Source of the DNA: Corallium rubrum
Lineage: Eukaryota; Cnidaria; Anthozoa; Scleralcyonacea; Coralliidae
Reading direction: 5' to 3'
DNA length: 64,000 nt
Assembly (NCBI GenBank): GCA_964035015.1
Contig: OZ036008.1
Coordinates: 6,477,504-6,541,503 of the forward strand
This document shows positions 1-12,425 of this stretch, piece by piece. The notes under the pieces were generated by a model. It searched no databases, was not told the origin of the DNA, and saw only the letters and a program-made list of their open reading frames with translations. Both the position numbers and the translations under genes were made by a program. Numbering within the stretch: the stretch's first letter is position 1; every line of letters starts with the position of its first letter.

Positions 1-961
1 GGCTGAAACCTAACCACAACCTTCCAGACCACAGCACAACACCCCTACTGGTTTTTTTGTTATATGCTCTTTAATTTAACATCCCGCATGTGGGACAGAG
101 AAGTCCCTTAGGCTTCAGGATAATCTTGAATTCTAGACACTTTGACAATTCTAGATAATCCTGAGAGGACATGTTGCGGTTCACTGTATGTACTGTGCAT
201 TGTAGGTCTAAATTACGTATAGTTTCAGTCTCCTATACGTACGCGGTCTTACGATCAGATCAGTTGGATCATGCGGACAGCGGGAAGGAGTTAGGAAGAT
301 CTTGTCTGAACCCGCGGTTCATTACATCAAACAAAAATCTGCTTATCACTACATAATGATAATGATAATTCCAAAACACTGTTAGCATGCATACAGAGAC
401 TTTAATAATAATATCCATATAGGTCTTAACAGCTTATACTAATTCAATCGAAGAATACTAGATTTGAAAAGCGTAGACAAAAGCGTCTAGAATCCGTCAC
501 TGGTTGTACATCTTTATGTAAATGCCTATTTAGAGGATGCCGTAATTGAAAACAGCGGAAACACTTGCGTTTATAGACGAGAGATATCGCTGACAGAAAA
601 ACAAACAAATTATAGTAAGAAATTATGGGTGGCTCAGCTGTAAGCTTCGTTGGGACACGTAGGATACGCGTTCACTCATATTGTAGCTACTTTCGGTAAC
701 TTACCGTCACAGGAACGCGTATTGTATTTGGTATCTCATATCTATAAAAGCTTCAGTATTATCCAACAACATGGCAAAACGACAATATGTATTATGAAAA
801 ATTGAAAACCAGTGTTACGCACAGTTTAGGTATTAAACATTATTCAATGTAAAGTTTTTGGAATTCGTGTGACAAGTTTGGCTTTTTGTTCACCTAGTGT
901 TGGTCCAACAGTAGCCTGCGCCCAAACTCCCTAATAACGCCAGCTACGCAGGCTAGTCCAA

Positions 962-1110
962 CAGTGTTGAACTGAGGTAAACTGCTGAAATTTTTTGAAC
1001 GAAATACTGACATTTCGAGCGGAGTCTTAATTCATATTTTACTCTGGTAAAGGGCTCAGCTCGAAACGTCAGTATTTCGTTAAAAAACCTCAGCAGTTCA
1101 CCACCTTTTC
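962..1110 (+). repeat. Palindromic Penelope-type relic with decayed hammerhead motif
   Basis: The two halves (about 970-1015 and 1058-1110) are inverted copies of each other. The plus strand from 1043 reads like a hammerhead ribozyme whose first core block is mutated (CTGGTAA instead of CTGATGA). It is followed by a short stem II, the intact GAAA core and a stem III formed by AACG and CGTT around a small loop. Hammerheads of this kind are known in the terminal repeats of Penelope-like retroelements; assignment here is by motif only. Confidence 0.5.
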
Positions 1111-2343
1111 TGCGCTTTGCTCTATCCAAAACACCTCGCAAAACACTGCCTATATTACTATATATATATACAGCGTTCTACTTTTTGACTGAGAACTGAA
1201 TTACACTGACAATTCTAGGCTTTTCCATCGCTATGCAAATGTTTTTGAGACCCTTCTAGACCCATTTATTTAAAATAGCATCTCCATGGGTTTCAGAAAT
1301 GTCGTTGACACTGGTTTAGAATGTTAACAGTGTTGGGAAATAATCCGAATAAACTGCTGAAGAAGTGAAATACTTCCCAACATTTTTAACAGCTTCATGG
1401 AATTTCCGATAAAGAGATCTTTCGTCACTCGGTTGGAAAGCTGGTTCATACATCTATAGAATTAGCCATCATTGTGTATAATAATTATGTTAATCTCGGT
1501 GGAATGAAACAATCTGGAAGGCATTCGCATAGCTTTAACTAAACTGGTATACAGAATTGATGTACCTGAGTTTTGGCTGCGTTGAGCAAGAACAGAGGAA
1601 ATTTATGTAGTCGTAGGCTAAATGTACCCGAAATCTAGTCGCAGTCACTGGATGAAGGGAACGCCGGTAACACTATACTGTCGATAGCTCTGCTAATTTC
1701 TTTCGTCGTTTAACATAATTCAGATACCAAGACTGTTTTGTTGTGCTTTTCAACGTATTGTCCTACTTTCTTACCTCTCTTGTTTATTAGCGGCCATCCC
1801 CAAATTTCCTTCTTGACTGTTGGCTGGTTTTGCGCTGTTCCCTCAGGCTTCAGTCAAGTTCAGACTTGTCGTTCGGTGATCCTGCCAAGCGCGGACCACA
1901 ACATTCGTCAGACAGGCACTGTAGTTATTATAGCGCGCAGGCGTTAAACGGCTTTCGTATGAAGCTGTGTGCTTCTAATTAACGCGTGATTTGTGAAGTT
2001 AGACACAGCGCGATGTTTCGCACACGATAGAAACCATTGCGCGCCATCTGCTCAAATGTTGTCATAGCGTCCATTTGGTAAATACAGTAACATCAATAAA
2101 CATTGTTTTAAAACAGTAGACGAATCGACGGAATCGTCGACGGATGTCGTTGGTCGGATTTAGTGATGACAGCAGCCATGAACGGCTAGGGTACAGCTCT
2201 CAAGACTCAGCGACCAATCACGCCATGGTTTGCATGTGTGATTCAGATACAATTAAACAAAGCGTCTTTTTATATTAATCGAATAAAGCAATAGACCTTA
2301 TTCTAAAATTAAGAATTAAGATTATTTTATATACATGTAAACT

Positions 2344-2582
2344 ATTTTTATTTTATTTTATTCTATTCTATTCTATTCTATTCTATTCTATTCTATTCTA
2401 TTCTATTCTATTCCTATTCTATTCTATTCTATTCTATTCTATTCTATTCTGTTCTGTTCTGTTCTGTTCTGTTCTGTTCTGTTCTGTTCTGTTCTGTTCT
2501 GTTCTGTTCTGTTCTGTTCTGTTCTGTTCTGTTCTGTTCTGTTCTGTTCTATTCTATTCTATTCTATTCTATTCTATTCTAG
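2344..2582 (+). repeat. (TTCTA)n / (TTCTG)n microsatellite
   Basis: About 240 bp of pentanucleotide repeat. The outer parts are TTCTA units and a central block of roughly 110 bp has been homogenised to TTCTG, showing spread of one point variant by slippage. Confidence 0.95.
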
Positions 2583-3308
2583 TCTAGTGTAGTCGACAGC
2601 GTGAAGGCCAATTACTGCGGGCCCTTATCATATAAACTTCGTTTTCATGTTGGAAATTCAGAAGAATTTTTACTTTAAAACGAGGTCATAATATAAGGGA
2701 TAACTCAGCCTGGTCCCGTTGTTCTAAAGCACGCGCGTATTTGATGAGACTGGTACCTAGCTTGACGTCACTGGATAATTAATATGCACATAAAAGGTCT
2801 GTAAGTATCTCATAATCTGTTCGATTCGGTAAATCTAAAGTAATCCAATCAGAACAAAGAAAACATTCAATCTTCCCGCGCTTTTCCGCTGACAAAAAGC
2901 GGGAAGACTGTGGGCGCGAGTTGCGCAATACCACGCTGCGCCGGCCAGAAAGAACGCAGGCTCTAGGAACGAGATTTGTTTCCATCTATCAAGCTGACGT
3001 GACGTCATTTTACTCTTCAATTTTTCTCTTCTTTTAGGCTTAGGAATAGTGCTTTCTGGGGTCAAGGGTGATAGTTATGGGTTGGTTTGTTGTTTTGGAT
3101 TAGTTGTTTGGTTAGGGTAATAGTTAGCACTCGGGATTTATTACTGATATTCTTTTGATAAAATGACGTCATGTCAGTTTGGCAGTTAGAAACAAGTGCC
3201 GACCGGAGTCGCCGGACCGTTTCTTTCTGGCAGTGATGACTGGCTGTCATCTACGTGCCCATAAATTGTGTAAATAAAAACGTTTACTCGCTTCACTCGT
3301 TTGGGAAA

Positions 3309-5783
3309 ATGTTTTCTCTTACTACTGGTGGCGTTTCTATAAGCTATGCTTTCTTCGTTTTTCGTTCAAGTGTGGTAACCGTGGAGGAATACACTCCACT
3401 ATACATGCATCAACTTGGATTCAATGCTTTGTACATTGGCTTGATACCTATCCTCGGTCTACTCACACAAACGGTCGGAGTGCCTTTGTTTTCATTTCTG
3501 GCTGACAAGTTTCGAGCGAGAAAACTGTTCTTGTTTCTCTGTATATTGATATTAATTCCCAATTCGTTGCTTTTCCTTGCTCCACCGGCTCCTAAACAAT
3601 CCTGTGATGGTACTTTCAATGGAAATTCAAGCAATACTACAAATAGAAGTGACGCAATAACAAAATCAAGTTTCCAGAACACCAGTGGGATCAACCAAAA
3701 TTTCAGTATCAATGAATCAAGAAGAGTCAACCACACTGAATTTCATAATCAAACCACTTTATTAAGCCATGTTAGTAATACCACAGGTCAACTTAAGTTT
3801 TTTCTCATCGTGTTGTTTCTACGAGGGATATTTGAGCTGCTTAAGAGACTGGTCATAACAATGGTAACTGTGGCCGCAATGTCCCATACCAAGGATGATA
3901 AAACAAAATTTGGCTTTTACGCATGTTGGGGTGAGATTGGAGGTGGTCTCACGCTGTTTCTTGTTGGTATTCTAGTTTCTCAAATTAGGCATACGGTTTG
4001 CGGTGATCTGGTTCCAAATTTCATTGTAGCTTTTATTGTAGCTGCTGGTCTGCAGTGTTCTACAATGGTGGCATTGCCATGGTTAAAATACGAATATCAT
4101 GAGCGACGAGTTGTGAATTATTCTGAAGTTAAGAACACATTATTTAATGTTCATTATATTCTATTGCTGATTATTTGTGCTCATGCTGGACTGTGTGCAT
4201 CATTTCAAGTACGATGGGAGTTTTGGTACATTCAAAAACTTGGTGGAAGCCCAATAGTAATGGCAGTTGGTGGTTTATTGAGGCGACCAATTGTTGCTGT
4301 ATGGTTCTTGTTGTCTCGCAGTGTGATTAGTCGTCTTGGTGAATTACACGTCATAGCCATGTCACTTTTCATCTTTGCTGCTTCTTTTATTGCGTTGGCA
4401 TTCATTGGAAATCCGTGGCTTGTTATTGTCTTTGATGTTTTTCAGTCAGCGGCATATGTCTTGATATTTTCATCATTTGTGATCCATTTTTCAAAAGCCA
4501 GTTCGAAAGCTGCTGCTGCATCTATTCAAGGTGGGTTTGACAGCATTTCTTTTACAGGTATTTTCCCAGCTATAACAAGGGTTGGTCAGTGGCTCCATAG
4601 TACAGCAGTTTCCTCCACTTTTCTCTTTTGTACACCCTCCCTTTTGGAACCACACTCTCACGTGTCTCTCTCCACCACATGACTGCATTGTCATCCTTGG
4701 CTCTCCTCTTCCTCTTCCTCTCACACCTTTCACCTCATATATTTTAACAAACGTACTTCCAGGGAGGTGCGTCTGGGATTGATGCACCTTGGGGGGCTGG
4801 CAGGTCCCCGAACCCATTTCGCATAGTGTTTGGCTACAAATGCATTTTGATGTAAATGCTTCTTTGATATTAATTTCATAACTTTCCAAATGCAGGTAAG
4901 TGCTGAAGAAAATGCTTTTTATAATTAGTATTAAAACAATGTTAAATATTTAGAGTGATTTTATTAAATACATGTATTATAATACAGATCACATCAATAA
5001 GAATCGCACAATAAACACCTCGGACCGAATTGGAGGTGAGCTTGGAAAAAGTGCTCCTCTTCGGAACCAATGGGAAAGCTGCTTTTACCCTGGGTATAGG
5101 ATAATAACATGCTTTTGTTTACCCAGTCACTTGGTGGTCATTTTTCTATACCTAACATACCCCAGCTATCTCAACTGGTTCCACTTTTAAACAATGTCAC
5201 TGACTCAATCCCCATTCTTTCTTTCAACTCTAGATCCTATCCCTCAAATATACACCACACATCCATTGTATTTAAAACATTTTAATTACCAAGCAACAGG
5301 ATGCCTAGCCAGACAAAAATTTAACCATGTTTTTGAGCAGTTTTTCTTGGTACAGTATTTAAAAACAAAAAACTCCAGCAGGAGTCTCCATATTCCCCCG
5401 TATACTGTATTCATTATCCCCCTTTTACACATTGCACATACACACCCAATTGAGATGCATATTGGTCAAGTTGGTCTTTAACCAGTGGTTGTTTGGTGGT
5501 CATATACAAAACTTCTTTATATAATACATGTATTAATGTTTATTCTTTTGAAACAGGACTGGTTAGTTTAACATTTCATGGTATTGGAAAAGAAATTGGC
5601 ACAGCAATTACGGGGTGGCTATTTACTTCGAGAGGAACAACAGCAACTTTGTGTGGTTATTCTGTTGTGACAATGGTGTTTCTTGTGATATGGGTTGCAT
5701 ATATTCGTATGGCCAAGCATCTTGATAATTACATGAAGTTTAATTCTGAAAGTGTAGCTGAAAATGATGAGGATGAGGTTTAG
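3309..5783 (+). CDS. MFSD6-like major facilitator transporter (2 exons)
   Basis: Multi-pass membrane transporter of the MFSD6 branch of the major facilitator superfamily; substrate unknown. Exons are 3309-4530 and 5557-5783 (482 aa). The upstream frame opens only with GTG at 3255, so the first ATG at 3309 is chosen. I count about 12 hydrophobic helices. Helices 1-2 carry the family pattern of a tyrosine- and leucine-rich helix, then a loop reading FLADKFRARK. A long loop after the third helix is crowded with N-glycosylation sequons (NSS, NTT, NRS, NTS, NFS, NHT, NQT), consistent with a luminal or extracellular loop. Two donors are possible: 4530 (CAAG/GTGGGT) and 4557 (ACAG/GTATTT), both in the same phase. 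The first is preferred because it gives the family-like join SIQG-LVSLTFHGIG. The acidic C-terminus ends NDEDEV. The gene converges on BOLA2. It could instead be another MFS_1-like subfamily member. Confidence 0.85.
4558..5556 (+). other. Intron of the MFSD6-like gene
   Basis: No gene is seen inside. Several short open frames (for example near 4582, 4972 and 5194) have no start context or similarity and are noise. The intron runs from the donor at 4531 (or the alternative at 4558) to the acceptor AAACAG just before 5557. Confidence 0.7.
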
Positions 5784-5999
5784 TGGAGTTTCTTGGAACC
5801 AGAATATTCCTTTATGCCTTTATGCTACATTTATTTTCAAAGCTTGACTTGTTCAATATACAGTAATGTTATGGTTGTTACAGCATACAGTGTATACAGT
5901 AATTGAAATGTTATATCTATCTTTGGTAGTTAATGGTATTTAATTATATTTATTTGAGATAAACATATACAGGTACAGTATATACAGTATAATATTACT

Positions 6000-6005
6000 A
6001 ATAAA
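6000..6005 (+). promoter_or_regulatory. Candidate poly(A) signal for the MFSD6-like gene
   Basis: AATAAA lies 217 bp beyond the stop codon and just before an (ATT)n array. It is the first hexamer seen downstream of the gene. Confidence 0.45.
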
Positions 6006-6009
6006 AGAC

Positions 6010-6010
<1 letters not shown>

Positions 6011-6094
<84 letters not shown>
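6011..6094 (+). repeat. (ATT)n microsatellite
   Basis: About 84 bp of TTA/ATT repeat with one interruption, between the convergent MFSD6-like and BOLA2 genes. Confidence 0.95.
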
Positions 6095-6422
6095 GCAGTA
6101 ATATATGTGTTGCAATCTGCTGTTCTATTTTTGGCAGTATTTTGTTATTTTGACAGAACTGGCCAAAAATTCTGGTTTTCTTTACAGACTTTACACACTG
6201 TTTACCATTTGCTTTCTTGGATACAAGACAGAGTTTCTCAATTATTTTTGTGTGTTTTGGATGGCTTTTTTGTTGGTTTTGCCCTAAACAAAGCCAAACT
6301 AAGAACAACATCTGAAGTACGTGCAATATTTGGCATTTCACTCAATATTTGCATCTTCTAGGGACTAATGGTGAAGGAAAATTTTGAGTACATGTTATTG
6401 TACATGTATTAGAATTGAATAT

Positions 6423-6428
6423 TTTATT
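6423..6428 (-). promoter_or_regulatory. Candidate poly(A) signal for BOLA2
   Basis: TTTATT on the plus strand is AATAAA on the minus strand, 80 bp downstream of the BOLA2 stop codon. Confidence 0.5.
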
Positions 6429-6507
6429 TCTAAGTTTTACATTCATTTAAATTCATGACTACCAAACTATATGTAGATTGTACAGCGTGTTTTTCATATT
6501 TTGAAGT

Positions 6508-8034
6508 TCATTGTTTTTGCTGTTGTTTTTCCCATTGTTCTGGGGTGTAAGTCTTCATTGTAAAAGCATGAATAGATTTCAGTTCTTCTTCGAGACATGT
6601 GTTTACTAGTCTGTGTCTTCGCAGCAGTGGTTTCCCAGTAAACTTGTCGGAGACTATTATCACAGAGAAACTGGTGTCACATTTCTCAGCTGTGATGTCC
6701 ACTACATCCTAAGATGAAACAGAACATTGAGGAGTGGAAAGAAGATGATGGCAGACAGACACAGGAAAGAATGCCATGGGATAAAGTGAGGGGTGACTAT
6801 GAGAGTGCGAGGAGGAGAAAAGGGAAAAAAACAAGTGAGAAGAAAGGGGAGAAAAAAGAAAGTGATAAGAGCAGTGGTGTAGGCAGGGTCTTGGCTTTGG
6901 GGGGCAAGAACCTCAAGGGCCGATTTCTAGGGTCTCTGAAACACTATTTCCTGCATTTTGAGGCAAGTATTTAAGAGTAATCTGAAAGCTACAAATGACA
7001 TAATTTTGTTGTCAAACCAGGACAATGATACACATCAGAATATTTTTAGATTTATTTATAAACAAGCTGTAAATGTAAAAACAAAGTTGGAGGCATTTTA
7101 TATAGACCCTTAGTATTGTAAATTTATACCATATGCATGCCTGATAAACATTTATATGTGTAACACATTATTTCATGATTGAGTCAGTTTTCTTTGGGGC
7201 TGTATATAGCATACAGCCCTTGAATACTAATTAGAAAAGAAATGAAGAGGAAAACTGGGAAAATCTTTGTCCAAAAAAAAACAACATAACTTTGTTGGAA
7301 AACCTCCTCAATCATGAAATAAGTCAGATAAAACCCTCGAATGTTGGGATGTATGCGATATACAGCCCTCGGACGCTTTGTGTCCTCGGGGCTGTATATA
7401 GCATACATCCCTCGTTCTCGGGCTTTATCTCTTACTAGTCTACTCACTTGGCCTTAAAACAACTAGCCTGTGTAGTTGGCGGTATTAGGGAGTGTGGGTG
7501 CGGGTGGTAGGTGGGCAACAAAACAACTACCCCTGGTCTTGGAGACCATTGGGGGGGAGGGTCATCACCCCCATTGGCCACGCCATTAGAGCAGAGAGGA
7601 AAGAAAGGGAGAAAAAAAGAAAGGTTAGAGAGTGGGAAGAGGGAAGATAAGAAAGAAGTTTAGGAGGTGAGGAATGGTGGGAGAAAGGAGAGTGAAAAAA
7701 AAAAGAATGGGGTTGTTGAAAGGGAAAAGAGAAAGAGGGAGGAAAAAAGGGGACAAAAAAAGGAAAATAGTAATGGTAGTCTGTTATCCACTGAAGGCAA
7801 ATGAAGATTAGGAATGAAGGAGAAAGAATTTACAGTACTAGAAAGAAGCCTGGCGATGGAGAAAAGAAAGAAGGATAGGAAAGATTTGGAGGTTGGGAAT
7901 GAACAGAATTATGACAGCCAGCCATGATAAAAAGCTAGGTGGGAAAATCTGTAAATCTATTCACTTACTAAATGCGTTGGATTAAATTCTTCCTTTAGTT
8001 TCTGTTCCACAACTGCCTTCACTTTGTCTGACAT
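6508..8034 (-). CDS. BOLA2: BolA-like protein 2
   Basis: Small cytosolic BolA protein. In other eukaryotes BOLA2 forms a [2Fe-2S]-bridged complex with the monothiol glutaredoxin GLRX3 for iron-sulfur cluster trafficking. Exon 1 is 8034-7969 (22 codons, ATG to a TTA/GTAAGT donor) and exon 2 is 6708-6508 (acceptor TCTTAG, stop TGA); the intron is in phase 0. The 88-aa product matches the family length (human 86). Exon 2 carries the signature FTGKPLLRRHRLVN, containing the conserved ligand histidine, then ELKSIHAF. A cysteine before DTSFSV sits where human BOLA2 has its putative second ligand. The start codon is only 60 bp from the edge of a 7.6-kb foldback element that separates it from PPIL2. 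No frameshift or missing residue was noticed. Confidence 0.95.
6709..7968 (-). other. BOLA2 intron
   Basis: Contains a purine-rich stretch (about 7580-7900) and a foldback repeat around 7166-7440. The open frame at 6714-6974 on the opposite strand is lysine/glutamate-rich low-complexity translation of the purine tract and is not regarded as a gene. Confidence 0.7.
7166..7440. repeat. Foldback repeat with repeated GGGCTGTATATAGCATAC motif
   Basis: An inverted pair (around 7167-7182 and 7307-7322) encloses a spacer. The motif GGGCTGTATATAGCATAC occurs near 7197 and 7388 and in altered form near 7350. It looks like a small non-autonomous element; its class is unknown. Confidence 0.5.
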
Positions 8035-8218
8035 CTTGTAAATTGAAGTATCAGGTCAGCGGAGTACTTCAAAAAAAAGGATAGGTACTTCATGTTAGGG
8101 TCCATATAGTGGTTATATATATATTTAATACTATACGCTTATGACATATAGTGGTACTTACATTATGACATATAGTGGTACTGACATTATAGTTGTTACA
8201 TACTTATACTTTATTCTT

Positions 8219-10128
8219 TAAATGCTTTACATGCTTTATATGCTTTATATGCTTTATATGCTTTACCTGCTTTACCTGCTTTATATGCTTTACCTGCTTT
8301 ACATGCTTAATATGCTTTATATGCTTTACATGCTTTACCTGCTTTATATGCTTTATATGCTTTATATGCTTTATATGCTTTACCTGCTTTACCTGCTTTA
8401 CCTGCTTTATATGCTTTATATGCTTTACCTGCTTTACCTGCTTCATATGCTTTACCTGCTTTATATGCTTTATATGCTTTACCTGCTTTATATGCTTTAC
8501 CTGCTTTATACGCTTTATATGCTTTATATGCTTTCCATGCTTTCCATGCTTTATATGCTTTATATGCTTTATATGCTTTACCTGCTTTATATGCTTTATA
8601 TGCTTTATATGCTTTACCTGCTTCATATGCTTTATATGCTTTAACTGCTTTATATGCTTTATATGCTTTATATGCTTTATATGCTTTATATGCTTTATAT
8701 GCTTTATATGCTTTATATGCTTTACCTGCTTTACCTGCTTTACCTGCTTTACCTGCTTTACCTGCTTCATATGCTTTACCTGCTTTACCTGCTTTATATG
8801 CTTTATATGCTTTATATGCTTTATATGCTTTATATGCTTTACCTGCTTTACCTGCTTTACCTGCTTTACCTGCTTCATATGCTTTACCTGCTTTACCTGC
8901 TTTACATGCTTTATATGCTTTATATGCTTTATATGCTTTACCTGCTTTACCTGCTTTACCTGCTTTACCTGCTTTACCTGCTTCATATGCTTTACCTGCT
9001 TTACCTGCTTTATATGCTTTATATGCTTTATATGCTTTACCTGCTTTACCTGCTTTACCTGCTTTACCTGCTTTACCTGCTTCATATGCTTTACCTGCTT
9101 TACCTGCTTTATATGCTTTACCTGCTTTACCTGCTTTATATGCTTTATATGCTTTATATGCTTTACCTGCTTTACCTACTTTACCTGCTTTATATGCTTT
9201 ACCTGCTTTACCTGCTTCATATGCTTTATATGCTTTATATGCTTTATATGCTTTACCTGCTGTATGTGCTTTATATGCTTTACCTGCTTTATTTGCTTTA
9301 TATGCTTTACCTGCTTTACCTGCTTCATATGCTTTATATGCTTTACCTGCTTTATATGCTTTATATGCTTTATATGCTTTATATGCTTTATATGCTTTAT
9401 ATGCTTTACCTCCTTTATATGCTTTACCTGCTTTAGCTGCTTTATATGCTTTACCTGCTTTATATGCTTTATATGCTTTCCATGCTTTCCATGCTTTATA
9501 TGCTTTATATGCTTTACCTGCTTTATATGCTTTCCATGCTTTATATGCTTTATATGCTTTCCATGCTTTATATGCTTTATATGCTTTACCTGCTTTATAT
9601 GCTTTACCTGCTTTATATGGTTTCCATGCTTTCCATGCTTTATATGCTTTCCATGCTTTATATGCTTTATATGCTTTCCATGCTTTATATGCTTTATATG
9701 CTTTATATGCTTTCCATGCTTTATATGCTTTCCATGCTTTATATGCTTTATATGCTTTCCATGCTTTATATGCTTTATATGCTTTCCATGCTTTATATGC
9801 TTTATATGCTTTATATGCTTTCCATGCTTTATATGCTTTATATGCTTTATATGCTTTATATGCTTTCCATGCTTTATATGCTTTATATGCTTTATATGCT
9901 TTCCATGCTTTATATGCTTTATATGCTTTATATGCTTTATATGCTTTATATGCTTTATATGCTTTATATGCTTTACCTGCTTTATATGCTTTACCTGCTT
10001 TACCTGCTTTATATGCTTTACCTGCTTTATATGCTTTCCATGCTTTCCATGCTTTCCATACTTTATATGCTTTATATGCTTTATATGCTTTCCATGCTTT
10101 ATATGCTTTATACGCTTTATATGCTTTA

Positions 10129-10138
<10 letters not shown>
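8219..10138 (+). repeat. 9-bp minisatellite, left arm
   Basis: About 213 tandem units of TGCTTTATA and TGCTTTACC with minor types TGCTTCATA and TGCTTTCCA. The TGCTTTCCA type is concentrated at 9477-10110. Between about 8717 and 9120 a higher-order pattern of runs recurs (several ATA units, several ACC units, one CATA unit, two ACC units). Because the unit is nine bases, all frames lacking a stop stay open, producing very long but meaningless ORFs on both strands. Confidence 0.97.

Positions 10139-10199
<61 letters not shown>
10136..10199 (+). repeat. (TA)n microsatellite
   Basis: About 64 bp of TA repeat at the inner end of the left minisatellite arm. Confidence 0.95.
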
Positions 10200-10204
<5 letters not shown>

Positions 10205-11238
10205 TTGTCAAGCAATAACATAAGGCCAAGCAATGACATTACCGGCATGACATTTTGTACTCCACACGGTCTAAGTATAAAAGAAACTTCGGTGAAGACA
10301 ACACTAACAAATTAATATATTTTTTTGTCTAGTTAAATGTTGAGTATTGTAGCTAGCAGTTAATGGCTCATTTAAATGCTTATGAAAATGAACCCAGCAC
10401 TCAAACTCAGTTTCAGACCGGGAATAAAACGTTGTGTAGTTTGCGCATTGATTTTTGCAATTAATATTGTATAAAAAACAACTTAAAGTCTAAGATAAGT
10501 CGATGTAAATGTTTGGGTTTAATTATTGTGTTACTTCACATTTCGAGTTAAATTTAATAAATTGTTGAATTTGATCTTCAAACACATGGTGAAACTATTT
10601 TTGATGGTACATATACTCTACTTTCAACTTGGCCCGTTTTTTTGTTTGTCTATATAGCCAATTAAGTACAATGAATGCCCTGAATATACTATATCTGACT
10701 GCCTAGTACATTAAGGAAATTAAGTTTCAATTCTTATAATGACAACTGACAAGTTAAGAAAATTGCCACATGCGTGAATATTCATAATAATCGCACATGT
10801 GTCGATTATCATGAAACGCATTAGAGTTTACCGCTCTATTTTTGTGGGGAAATAGGACTTTTATATAATAAACAGAGCATGCAATACATGAATGTTTGGA
10901 AATATGAAATTATTTCTCGTGTTGAACAGGATATCTTACTCGTCCGCTTTGCTCACTCATGACATATCCTGTCAACACTCGAAATAAGTATCATATTTTC
11001 ACACACCATACATTATTCTGTATACAACCTTCACCCTAAAGCCCGTGGTTCTCGGTATAGACCCTTTTAATAAGTATAGAATACGTAATTTTCACCCTTT
11101 GACGTCAATTTCTTTTCAAATTTTATTTTGAATTATTTTCAATTTCGTTTATTGTTCTAGCTTCTGTATATTTTCAGTATAATGCAAAAGGTTGAAAATG
11201 ACGTCACTAGCGGAAAATGACGTACTCTGCACTTATTA

Positions 11239-11300
<62 letters not shown>

Positions 11301-11302
<2 letters not shown>

Positions 11303-11539
11303 GTGTGGGTTTTTGGTCTACGAAACGCAAAGAGTGCTCGATAACATATAGTAGCAAATATAGATTTTCGTTTACCTCAAAAGTCTGCAACAGGCTGTTT
11401 CATCTAAAAAAGAATTCTGAAGATTCTTTTTTAGATGAAACAGCCTGTTGCAGACTTTTGAGGTAAGCGAAAATCTATATTTGCTCTAACTATATGTTAT
11501 CGAGCACTCTTTGCGTTTCGTAGACCAAAAACCCACACG

Positions 11540-11540
<1 letters not shown>
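11301..11540. repeat. 240-bp hairpin between two (TA)n arrays
   Basis: Arms of about 110 bp are almost perfect inverted copies: the left starts ACGTGTGGGTTTTTGGTC and the right ends with its complement. The loop is a few bases around GAATTCTGAAGATTC. It sits within a TA microsatellite, as expected for a TA-targeting foldback element or a palindrome born by replication slippage. Confidence 0.85.
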
Positions 11541-11609
<69 letters not shown>

Positions 11610-12425
11610 TCGCAGGAGGCGAAGTAGATTGAAGCTGAGTAGATTGAAGCTCATCTATTCTTCAGAATCAGGAGCGGGTTTAGGATTTTGAAAAAATCAG
11701 TCAAAGTTGTGGTCCACAGTTGTAGGGGGTCCAGGGCATGCTCCCCCGGAAAAGTTTTGTAATTGACGTCTCTAAAATGGCATTTCCCACTATCTGACAG
11801 CAGAGTTGAGCAAAATTTTGAAACTTTTAAAACATATTTTTAATGGCACATTTTATCATTTTTACAAAAGATTTTGTCCAAATTGGCGTTTTCTAAACTT
11901 TTAATATTGAGAAAATTATGCAGCATTAAAATTATAAAATACGTAATGCTTAATCACAATTCACGACAACTTCAGTACTCTATTCTCATTTCACGGACAA
12001 AGATTTCACAAAGATTTTTTATCAGATATAAACGTATCATGAACATATACTACTGATTTCCTTCGTAATTCATAATTCTCAAACTCATTAGCAATTCATA
12101 ACATAAAAACAAAGGAAATCAGTACCGAGACTGGAGGTTGGATATCCCAGGAAGCAACATAATTACATAAATTAAGCCAACTTTCACCTTGATTTTCTCT
12201 TTAAACACTGATTCGTCTGAGAAGCAACATATCAAACACTCGAAAGAGTGTTTCATCCGATAACCAAACCCAAGAAGTGGGTTGAAAAAACGAGGCCTTA
12301 GGATATCGGATGAAATACTCCCTCGTGTATATCTATCACATATTGAACTATCATATAAAGCACAAGCATGATAAAGCCTGATATATAAAGCATACAAAGC
12401 ATATAAAGCATATATAAAGCATATG

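Larger units (their letters stand above)
1..3308. other. Gene-free left flank
   Basis: No exon with supporting splice sites or recognisable protein similarity was found on either strand. The stretch holds the end of a dispersed repeat (1-110) that recurs near 63200-63330, a palindromic Penelope-type relic (about 962-1110), a pentanucleotide array (2344-2582) and otherwise AT-rich unique-looking DNA. About 2285-2310 resembles one end of the TA-flanked element found complete at 16401-17033. The last few hundred bases before 3309 presumably contain the promoter and 5' UTR of the transporter gene, but no convincing TATA box was seen. Confidence 0.6.

Noticed and set aside
3255-3308. Extension of the transporter N-terminus by 18 residues
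   Set aside because: The frame there opens with GTG; the first ATG is at 3309.
6714-6974. 86-codon basic protein
   Set aside because: Low-complexity purine tract antisense to the BOLA2 intron.
8193-10315. Open frames up to 676 codons on both strands (CFICFT, KAYKAG, LYML repeats)
   Set aside because: They are direct translation of a 9-bp minisatellite; a unit of three codons without a stop keeps frames open indefinitely.
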